64,000 nt of DNA from Enoplolaimus lenunculus (lineage: Eukaryota > Nematoda > Enoplea > Enoplida > Thoracostomopsidae), in the NCBI GenBank assembly GCA_030248215.1, contig JASANG010002141.1:82001-146000 (forward strand). The letters run 5' to 3'. A program made the position numbers and the translations under genes. Shown here piece after piece: positions 27,801 through 39,800 of the stretch. The notes under the pieces are model-generated. The model saw only the letters and a program-made list of their open reading frames with translations, did not search any database and was not told where the DNA came from. Each line of letters begins with the position of its first letter. Within the stretch, counting starts at the first letter, position 1.

Positions 27801-30800
27801 GTCGATACGGCACCGTGACAACCGGCGCCGTATGGTGACGGACCACGCTGTACGGACGACAGACGTGGAGGACGTCGCCGTACGGCTGACGGACGTCGCC
27901 GTACGGCTGACGGACGGCGTCGGACTTCATGTAAAGTATAGTGCCACTCTTAGTCGTTCAAGTTTAGGAAGCCGATTTCGTGTTCTGAACGATTTTGGAT
28001 TTGTTGCACTTGACATTTTGCATACAATACCGGAAGATTCCGGAACTTATATGTGTCGTGTCACAAACGCACTGGGAACAGCGGAAACAACAGCGAAACT
28101 GCATTGCTATGGTATGTTTACAGCTGGCTGGGTGTAGGAATAGAAAATAAGTTTAAAATTTTAGACACAACTTTTAAGTGTCAAACTGTTTCAAGTATGT
28201 TCCCTTGCTGGATACTTAAAATATTAAGATGCAAAGGTACACACTCGAAGTCTACAGGGGTGCAAGGGATGCTACAATTTAAATCTTGTTTGGGGAGGGC
28301 ATGCGAAATAGCAACATGAAGGCTAGAAAATTTTTGGTAAATCTAAATTGCAACAACCCCGTACACCATGTCCTAGCGTACGAATGATTAAATTGTATGC
28401 ATGCAAAACAATTCGTGTAAGGGACCTCCAAATCCAAACCGATAGTCCCGAGACGAGTGAAAACAGGGGTGACTGGGATGTCGACATCCCTAGAAAAATA
28501 CAGTGGTATCGCTGACGACATCCCTGGAAACCCACCAATCCGTGTTGGAATTTCAAACATTTAATGCAAATCAAATTGTGCTGGGTTTTCGTTCGGTTCG
28601 CTCGCAAGGTTCTTTATTCTCTTTGCAGGTCTTTTGACTCATAATTCCTAAACTATTACAGCTTACCGGATTTTATATCTCGTTGACACCCCTAGACAAG
28701 GGGGCACGTGTCCACGGCCGCTAGCCATGTTCGGCGGTAGGCTTTCATCTTTTGGGGAGGGTAGGATGTTGAAACCTATTTTATGTTTCAGGAAAAAGCA
28801 CAGTAACAGGTCAAGCGCGTGTCACTGCAGACATTGACGACATCACTGCAATCGACGCAAGCAGTCAACAACCGGCGTTTCCGACACAACTGCAAGATGT
28901 GCGAATTCGTGAAGGACACAAGGCACATTTTGAAGCGCGTTACGTACCTCAGGGTGACAATACGCTGAAGATTGAATGGTACAAAGATGGTCAACCGCTG
29001 AATATGGGTAAGCGACAGGTATTTTTCTAAGTCCAAAAAATAACATTTTTGAAATATGGTTTTTGATATTTTTAAAAAAATGAAACTTTATTTAAGAGTA
29101 AAAGGTATGAAAAATATATCATAGTCTGTCTATTGGAGTAAAAATAGCGATTTTATGCTAAAAAATGAATAGTACAAACAGTGTCGCGGCTACCGGCTTC
29201 CTACCCTTATAGGGGAACAGGCACATGGAACGACCGTGGCAAACCCGGTTTATCATGTGATTTAAAAATATTGTTGCGCCTTTGCTGCAATTCAGGTTAA
29301 ACATTGCAGTTTTAATGAGTTAATTAATCAACTCAGTCGGATAGTTAGTTATTTCTGAGTTAGTAACAGTAAACTTTAACTCACTCTGATTCTGAGTTGT
29401 CTTGATTCTTACTGTGAGTTGGTTGACTCCGGGTGAGTTGCTTAATTAACTCAGAAAGAATTGAATCAACTCAAAATTCTGAGTTCTGATAGTCGTAACT
29501 GAGACTGAGTGATTCAACTCATTCTGAGTTAAAATCAACTCAGTGCTTGCGCATTTATATATTGCACATTCGTGTATCTGTACCCTGGTTTTGGATAAGT
29601 GCTTTAAGTGGCTTTTTTCATATCTCTGGGTAACTCTTGGCAAACAGTTTGTTTACGTTCGTGTTGAATATATATTTTTTGCAAACAAATTAATGTTATC
29701 GTTGATAATTGAAACGTTTAAAATTGAATTTTACACAAAAATACAACTTTTTTTGTCAACTTTGAACTGATTTTAATTTCAGCGTCTCGGATTCATACAC
29801 AGTGCAATTTTGGTAATTCAATTTTAAACAAAAATTTATTTTTTTTGTTAACTTTGAACTGATTTTAATTTCAGCGTCTCGGATTCATGTACAGTGCAAT
29901 TTTGGTAATTAAATTTTAAACAAAAAATTTATCTTTTGTTTTGTCAACTTTGAACTGATTTTAATTTCAGCGTCTCGGATTCATACACAGTGCAATTTTG
30001 GTAATTAAATTTTAAACAAAAATTTATCTTTTGTTTTGTCAACTTTGAACTGATTTTAATTTCAGCGTCTCGGATTCATACACAGTGCAATTTTGGTGAT
30101 TAAATTTTAAACAAAAATTTATCTTTTGCTTTGTTAACTTTGAACTGATTTTAATTTCAGCGTCTCGGATTCATACACAGTGCAATTTTGGTAATTAAAT
30201 TTTAAACAAAAATTTATCTTTTTTAACTTTGAACTGATTTTAATTTCAGCGTCTCGGATTCATACACAGTGCAATTTTGGTAATTCAATTTTAAACAAAA
30301 ATTTATCTTTTTTTGTTAACTTTGAACTGATTTTAATTTCAGCGTCTCGGATTCATACACAGTGCAATTTTGGTAATTAAATTTTAAACAAAAATTTATC
30401 TTTTTTGTCAACTTTGAACTGATTTTAATTTCAGCGTCTCGGATTCATACACAGTGCGATTTTGGTAATTCAATTTTAAACAAAAATTTATCTTTTGTTT
30501 TGTCAACTTTGAACTGATTTTAATTTCAGCGTCTCGGATTCAAACACAGTGCGATTTTGGTAATTAAATTTTAAACAAAAATTTATCTTTTGTTTTGTTA
30601 ACTTTGTACTGATTTTAATTTCAGTGTCTCGGATTCATACCCAGTGCAATTTTGGTGATTAAATTTTAAACAGAAATTTATCTTTTGTTTTGTTAACTTT
30701 GTACTGATTTTAATTTCAGCGTCTCGGATTCATACACAGTGCAATTTTGGTGATTAAATTTTAAACAAAAATTTATCTTTTGCTTTGTTAACTTTGAACT

Positions 30801-33800
30801 GATTTTAATTTCAGCGTCTCGGATTCATACACAGTGCAATTTTGGTAATTAAATTTTAAACAAAAATTTATCTTTTTTAACTTGTGCGATTTTGGTAGTT
30901 AAATTTTAAACAAAAATTTATCTTTTGTTTTGTTAACTTTGTACTGATTTTAATTTCAGCGTCTCGGATTCATACACAGTGCAATTTTGGTGATTAAATT
31001 TTATACAAAAATTTATGTTTTGTTTTGTTAACTTTGTACTGATTTTAATTTCAGCGTCTCGGATTCATACCCAGTGCAATTTTGGTGATTAAATTTTAAA
31101 CAAAAATTTATCTTTTGTTTTGTTAACTTTGTACTGATTTTAATTTCAGCGTCTCGGATTCATACACAGTGCAATTTTGGTGATTAAATTTTAAACAAAA
31201 ATTTATCTTTTGCTTTGTTAACTTTGAACTGATTTTAATTTCAGCGTCTCGGATTCATACACAGTGCAATTTTGGTAATTAAATTTTAAACAAAAAATTA
31301 TCTTTTTTAACCTTGAACTGATTTTAATTTCAGCGTCTCGGATTCATACACAGTGCAATTTTGGTAATTCAATTTTAAACAAAAATTTATCTTTTTTTGT
31401 TAACTTTGAACTGATTTTAATTTCAGCGTCTCGGATTCATACACAGTGCAATTTTGGTAATTAAATTTTAAACAAAAATTTATCTTTTTTGTCAACTTTG
31501 AACTGATTTTAATTTCAGCGTCTCGGATTCATACACAGTGCGATTTTGGTAATTCAATTTTAAACAAAAATTTATCTTTTGTTTTGTCAACTTTGAACTG
31601 ATTTTAATTTCAGCGTCTCGGATTCAAACACAGTGCGATTTTGGTAATTAAATTTTAAACAAAAATTTATCTTTTGTTTTGTTAACTTTGTACTGATTTT
31701 AATTTCAGCGTCTCGGATTCATACACAGTGCAATTTTGGTGATTAAATTTTAAACAAAAATTTATCTTTTGTTTTGTCAACTTTGAACTGATTTTAATTT
31801 CAGCGTCTCGGATTCATACACAGTGCAATTTTGGTGATTAAATTTTAAACAAAAATTTATCTTTTGCTTTGTTAACTTTGAACTGATTTTAATTTCAGCG
31901 TCTCGGATTCATACACAGTGCAATTTTGGTAATTAAATTTTAAACAAAAATTTATCTTTTTTAACTTTGAACTGATTTTAATTTCAGCGTCTCGGATTCA
32001 TACACAGTGCAATTTTGGTAATTCAATTTTAAACAAAAATTTATCTTTTTTTGTTAACTTTGAACTGATTTTAATTTCAGCGTCTCGGATTCATACACAG
32101 TGCAATTTTGGTAATTAAATTTTAAACAAAAATTTATCTTTTTTGTCAACTTTGAACTGATTTTAATTTCAGCGTCTCGGATTCATACACAGTGCGATTT
32201 TGGTAATTCAATTTTAAACAAAAATTTATCTTTTGTTTTGTCAACTTTGAACTGATTTTAATTTTAGCGTCTCGGATTCAAACACAGTGCGATTTTGGTA
32301 ATTAAATTTTAAACAAAAATTTATCTTTTGTTTTGTTAACTTTGTACTGATTTTAATTTCAGCGTGTCGGATTCATACCCAGTGCAATTTTGGTGATTAA
32401 ATTTTAAACAAAAATTTATCTTTTGTTTTGTTAACTTTGTACTGATTTTAATTTCAGCGTCTCGGATTCATACACAGTGCGATTTTGGTTTTGTTGCGTT
32501 AACAATTGACGGTTGCAATCCTGAAGACAGTGGACAGTATACGTGCGTTGCAACGAACCGTTCCGGTCAAGCGCAAACTAGTGCTATGTTGATTTGTGAA
32601 AGTATTTTATTTTGAAATATTTTTCATTCAGTGGCGGATCCAAGTGGAATAATGATAGGTGGGGGTAAAAAATTTTCCAGCAATCATTGCTTTATTGACA
32701 GCTGATGTGTTTAAGGTGATAGTTTGAAATATTTTTAGTTGCGGATCCAAGCGAAGGATGAAGAATGTATACATCCCCATCCATGTTTTGTTAAGAACTG
32801 TGTGAACCAAATTGCTCATTTGAAGCTTACACTGTGCTTTGTAACCAAAAAAACAAGAGTGGATGATGCATAAACAAGAGTATGCGACTGGGTGCATTCT
32901 GTGTACAAAAGAATGTAGCCGGCACGCGTTGCGTTTTTGGCCTACTCCCCGTTTATTTAGAGGAGGATACAACCGGTGCGAGCCATCGCACTTTATGTAT
33001 CCGCCAACAATTAGGATCCGGTTATAGTTAAAGAGTTGTGCATGTGACAAGAACCCCCTCTAAACAAGGGGTGCAGGCCAAACACGCAACGTCCACCGGT
33101 ATATTTAGTGCCATGCAAAACCGCAAGAGTTGCGCACTCCTGTATTATGCACTCTTGCTAAAAAATATTGTAAACGCTGTACGGAAACAAAGTGTGCTAA
33201 ATACATTTGAACATTAAAATACTAAAACAGTTTCTAACTTCAGTGAAAATTTGAAAATTCAAAAAAAAACGCAAACATCATCTCCACCCTTTAAAATATT
33301 TAAATTGACATCTATTTTTAGACTTAGGAACAATTACAGACTAAGGGGATAGCATAGTCGAAGACAAAATGTATCATTTTAAGACTTAAATTAAGGATTA
33401 AGCTTAAATCAACGCTAACTCCCAATGCTTAGGGCGCTGCTTGAAACTTAATTTTAATCAAAATTTAATACTTAAAATTAAACGGAATTTTTTTGTCTTT
33501 GTTCCATATTTTAATTAATAATTTCAGGCAAAGAAAGTCTGATTTTGCACACCCAGCATGCGCAAGCGCTCGATCAAATTTCATACTTGGAAGGTCAACA
33601 AATTCATATGGGACCGGCACAAATTGAACGACCAGAAGAAGAAGCCAGTTTACAGCCGCCGAACTTTTCGCGGCCCCTGGTCGATATTGGTCAAGTTAAA
33701 GAAGGTATGTGGGTCCATTATTATCCTGAATTAATGCCACATGGCCCAAGCGGACATCTGTGCGCCTAACTATCTCAACTATCTCTTGAGAGCGTTCTCG

Positions 33801-36800
33801 TCTCACGGTCACAACCCATGATCCCGACGCAAGGCCAGTGTTCGTCCAGTTGTACTGTCTACGGTACGGTTTTGAAACGTAATCTCTTGATGTTTAAAAT
33901 TAACATTTTAGCTTTAAAATGTTATAATTTTCACTTACGACTAATTATTTTTAATTAAATTTACAAAATATTACAGATAAAACAAAATTTAAGAATTTGA
34001 AGAACATTTTGCCAATGTTTGGTTCCTTGCAAATGTCATCGTTCCGTCGTACTATGTTAAAAATAGTGATTTTTGCTAAACATTTCATTTTCTGCTCGTA
34101 AAAGGTGTTTATTTTTTGACTTGAACACTTTATCATATTTGATTTTACCAATGTTCTCAAATTTGGCTAAATTTAAATTTTTAATAATTTTTTCAATTTG
34201 GTTTTCAAGGCGTCCCGGTTCATTTTGAATGTCGTCTGCTTCCAATTAATGATCCCAAAATGTCGATTGAATGGTTTCATAACAACGCTCCGTTACAAAG
34301 CGGTCACCGGTTTCGACCAATGTATGATTTTGGATACGTTGCGTTGGATATTTTGTACGCGTATCCTGAAGATTCAGGCGTCTACAAAGTTGTCGCCACT
34401 AATCAACTTGGATCGACCTTTACTGAGTCACGGCTTGAAGTTATTGGTATGTAGCGCGCAGGACGCGTAGCCAGACACAGTCCACACTAAATTGATTCTG
34501 GTCAAAAAATATCTTGGCCACACCCAGCGGATTAGCCAGAAGGAGGTTCAGGTGTCAAGACCCCACAGTGGGATTTGTGTTCTGCGGTGTGGACATAGTT
34601 TGAAGTTTGTAACACACGAAACCACCACCCCTTCGACCATTTTTATAGGACGTATTCCTACTTTTTAAAATCCTGGCTATGCTCATGACCACGCTTGGAA
34701 CGTTAAAACTGTTTTGAATACATTCAGTCCAGCATGGACTCTATCTGTGTTTTGTACTTTTCAACATTTTTAACCATCCATGGTATATTGAAAAAATATG
34801 AAAAGCTTCAACCGAACGAAGCCTTTATAGCCTTTATTTGTATTTTAGTGTTTTAACTAAATATGTCTACTAAAATAGTGTCCCGAATTTTGTAAAAAGG
34901 GACAACAAACCTCATTTAGATTTTTTTTGCCTCACGTAATACTTCGATCTGATTGCGAATTCAGTTTTTTCAATTCTTTTACGTTTCTTCGTTGCGGTCA
35001 GAAGCTAATTAGTTTTGCCGCTATGCTTCGAACGCAAATATTTGCATTATGTTTTAACTTTAATATATTGTTGAAAAATTATGTTTCAGGAAAGCGAACG
35101 TTGTACTTAGAACCACAACATCCGGAAGGTTTGCCTCGAATTGCTGAACTCGAAAAGCCACCTGAAGTGCCGTCACGCGAAGGACCGGAAGCCAGTTGTA
35201 CAGGTAAAAGTAAATTTTAAATACTCTTAAAATTTGGAATTTTTCACACTTTTAGATAATAAAAAGTGAGAAATATGCAAAAATAATTTCAAAATCCGAC
35301 CATTTTTATCAAAACACTGGATGAACAGTGAAATAGTTTCGTCGAAATTAGCTATACGCCGCTTCGCAATCAGGAATTCATGAGCACACAAATATTTATA
35401 AACTAGAATGTTAAGTATTTTTGTAAACATACAACTCGTTTTAGGATTATTTTTAGTTTAAGAAAAAGTGGCACATATTTCTTTGGGGTCAGATTTTTTA
35501 AAATGAATTAATAAATAATTTTTGATTTTCAATTTTTAAAATCAATTTTTAACATATTTTTTCGGTGTTTGTTTTAGGTCCGCCGAAATTTTCTGTCCAA
35601 CTCATCCCGTCAATCAATTTACGAGAAGACGAAAATTTGCATTTGGAAACTCGCGTTGAACCAACCGGAGATCCAACGATGACAATTGAATGGTTTGTCA
35701 ACAATAAACCGCTTTGTACCGGTAAGCGATTATAAGCACAATTTACAGTTCAGAAGCGGATTTAAGCTGATAATGAACATGGTTCACGGATCGATAACTG
35801 CTATACAGTTAGCGGTACAAGGTCTATGCATCTAATCACATCCTAAAGGGAAGCATTTACCCTTGTTCCAGAAGCCATTAACTGTGGGACGAACGAGTTC
35901 AAAAACAAGGGGCGGAACCAGAAAAAAAAATTAAGGAAGGTTCACAGGTTGGAATCCGCAGAACCACGGCGATACTTTGACCTTGCGACGCATTGACTAA
36001 TATAATATTTACAGGAATTGTTTTTGCCTAAAAAGGGTAAAAACTTTTTGGGTTACCGGTTTATGTAATTTCTTAACTTAATTTTTAGGATCACGAATTC
36101 AAACGCTGTTCGACTTTGGATTTATATCTCTCGATATTCTCGGTGTTATTCCGGAAGATCAAGGACAATATACACTGCGAGTGACGAACGCATTGGGACA
36201 AGCGACAGCGCAGTCTGATGTCACTGTTTTGGGTAAAGTTTTTACACAATGTTACAAAATTGTTAGTTTTAATCTTCATAATTTTTACAATTATTTTGGG
36301 TAAAGGTTTTACACAATCTTACAAAATCATTAATTTTAAACTTTTTAATTTTTACAATTAAACACTATTTGAGTAGAAATTCTTGACAATTATATATGGA
36401 TTTTGGAAATTGTCGCGTTTGGGAAACTGTCGCATTTGGGCAATTGTCTTGTGGGCAATTTCGCGTTTGTGCAATTTTACATTTGGTCAATTATCGTTTG
36501 GGAATTATGGCGTTTGGACCATTTTCGTTTGGGCAATCGTCGTAGACCTGTGAAAATTAGTCCCTAAAGGGACGGTCTTCCTCCAGCCGCAGTTGCGGCC
36601 CTAAACCGTTTTTAGAGCCATTATCGGCAATGGCGTATCCAGAAATATATATAAAGGTGGGGAGCGATGAGATATAATAGCGGAAAACATTCGTGAGCGA
36701 AGCGAGCGAGTACCCGAACACCACAACATCTTGGCTTTGATTGCTGTTGGGGGGAGGAAAGGCCGTGGTTCCCCCATTGAATCAACCAGAAATTAATATT

Positions 36801-39800
36801 GATTTATGTGATGTTATATATTTTAGCAAACGCGTCAATTATGTCAGAAACACGTCACGAACAAAGTTTGGGCAAAATTGTCGAATTAGAATCAGCGTCA
36901 AAATATGGTCGGCTAGAAATAGAGGAAGCTGAACCTGAGGTAAAATGGTTACAAAGATTTATGTATCTTGTACATTTCACGGAACAGTAGTATAAGCATA
37001 TTTCTAAGCGTAAACCTAAGCCTAAACCTAAGCATAAGAATGAGTTTATACCTAAACCTAAGCCTAAACTTAACAAGCCTAAGCTTGCTCTATTGCAGGC
37101 CACCTGAAAAACGTTCTGCCCCTGATGTTTACATGGGACAGGGTTAAGCAATGCTCAATGGCCAGTTTGGAATTTGGGCCGCTGCACAAACTCAAAAATT
37201 TCAGTTATGTAAATTTTTTCTAAAAAGTCTGCGGTGGACCGGGTTATATTTCAATTTTAGGGACAACTTTTGTTGCTGGTTCACAGGCTAGTTAATACCC
37301 AAAACGTTCAAAGCTTAAATTGTTTAAAATTTGTCCGTGCAAGCTACACATGTGTTCAAGCGTTTTCCTAAACCTACGCCTAAGCGAAAGCGTACATGTA
37401 TGAAATAGAGTTAACCCAGTATTAATGGAAATTGATCGTTTTTTGTATTTTCAGGGACCTCCGGTATTCATCAAACCGCTTCCGCCGCAACTCGACACCG
37501 TTCCCGAAGGACAAAGCGCTCATCTGGAGTGTCAAGTTGGCCCTGCGAACGATAATACTTTACAGATTAGCTGGTTCCGCGATGGAAAACCTGTTCCTTA
37601 TGGTTTGTGAATAAATTTGTTTAATAATAGTTAATTTTTGTAGTTATTTTTTTTTATTTGATATATGTATTTTTGTTAAATTGCATGAGAAGAGAAAAAT
37701 AATTAATTCAAAGTGTTCATGTTAATTATATGGGCCTGCCCTTTAAATCTAGGCGTAAACCTAAGCTAAAACTAAGTTTTTTTCCCAAACCTAAACCTAA
37801 GACTAAGTCTAGGAATGATATTTAGCCTAAACCAATGGAGAGAAGTCTACAAGAGCCCTGACTTAATTTATTTTAATTTCAGGTCATCGATTCCGAATGT
37901 TTCACGATTTCACGTTTGTTTCATTGGACATTTTAACGGTTTATCCTGAAGACGCTGGAACGTATGTATGCATTGCACGCAATAAGTACGGCGAAGCGCA
38001 GTGTCCGTGTATCATTACATGCGAAGGTATTAATACATATAACACACATATATATCTATATGTTAAAGCTGGAACGCCCCACATACGTATTTTGGGCAGC
38101 GTTCCAGCAAAGTCACAATATGAAAATTAATAGAAGTTTGCAAAGACATAAAACTGTTGTTGAACATAGTCCAAAACCCAGTATAATAGGAGAGTTGCAC
38201 ATGTGTGCAACTGCGGATTACTAGTAAATATTATAGACAGAATTTATTACATCGAAGTTTTAAAATTCTAATTTAAATTTTTAAATTGTTTAATTCGCAT
38301 TTTTTTATTTTTCCAAATTAAATAAGTTAAAGTGAATGTAATTTTAGCAAAGCGATCAATCGTTTTATACTCCAAGCATCCAAACATCGTTCACTGTGTC
38401 TGCACCTTTGAATCCGAACGCTCCGAAGCTCCAGAATCGGCAAATTTATATTTCAAACACCACATTATTTTAATTATCAAAATTTAATTCTTTTTAAAAT
38501 TGTTGAATTCTTGTATTTTATCAATTTTAGCAACACGCTCAATTGTTTCGGACACCAAGCATCCAACGAGCGTTCAACGCATTCACATTCTTGAATCGGA
38601 ACGCCCGGCAGCTCCAGAACCAGCCGAACCCGCAGCGGAGCCGCCCTACTTTACTCGGCACTTGTCCGACGTTTTAGACGCAGTTGAGGGTGAATTTATT
38701 CACATTGAAGCTCAACTACAACCAGCTCACGATCCGAAACTGACCGTTGAATGGTTTGTGAACGGTGTTCCGCTTCAAACTGCTCATCGGTTTCAAACGA
38801 GCAAAGATTTCGGATTCGTGTCAATGAATATTCTCTACGTTTATCCTGAAGACGCTGGGACGTATTCGGTGGTTGCGCGAAACGCAGCTGGCGAAGCTAC
38901 GTCCCAAGCGACGATTGTATGCCGAGGTTAGCAAACACAGGTGTATACAACGGGGAAGATAAAGGGCGGGGTGTATATTGCTAAAATTTCTGGTAAGGCT
39001 TGAAACCGACACTTTCTCAGTGTGCAAAATAAGCTGGAAAAGTAAAGAAAATGCGCTCACTCGCTACGCTCGGTCGCTAAACACCTTTACAGGTGATTAT
39101 TCCCTACAGACATAAAATCCTGACTAAGCACCTGGTAAAAAATCGACGAACCCTGCGATCGTGTTTCAAAAGTCGTGAAAAAGGTTACTGTACACTTGAT
39201 CTACACAGAATGTGCTCAGTTGCATACTCTTGTCCAAAGTAATCATCGACTATTGGCTCAATCAATGGTGCCGGTGAATTCAGTTAATTCATTTATTTTT
39301 AATTGTTTAAGGCAAAGCAAGCATGCTGCTTGATTCGCACCATCCGCAATCGCTTCAGCGAATTCGAAAGCTTGAAATGCCTCGTGCACCAACGGCTGAA
39401 ATTCAGGATGCCGCCAAGCAACCGCCGGTATTTTTGTCGTCACCGGAAAATTTGACCAATTTACACGAAGGTCAAACCGGACATTTGGAATGCACCGTGA
39501 TGCCGGTCAACGATCCGGAACTGTGCATCGAATGGTATCATAACGATAAACCGTTGTCGTAAGTATGAAATGATTGGAAATTTTTTTGAAATTTATTTTT
39601 ATTTTTTAACCAATTTTTTGTTTTACTTTTTAGTTGTTTTATTTTAAATTTTTTAACTTTTTATTTTTAATTTTGTGAATTTTTATGTTGTTCCGTTTTT
39701 TTTCTAAATTCTCTAATTTTAGTTTTCTCGTTTTCTGTGAGAATGCTTTAAATCTTAAAATTTTTCAATCTTTTCGAAATTTGTTCGCATCGGTTGTTAT

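Noticed and set aside
29770-32490. CRISPR-like array
   Set aside because: Regular units of about 94 bp in a eukaryotic gene, with variation spread through the unit rather than unique spacers; the content is an acceptor plus exon start.
36984-37085. True telomere or chromosome end
   Set aside because: TTAGGC tracts are short, degenerate and bounded by family A termini inside an intron, with coding exons on both sides.
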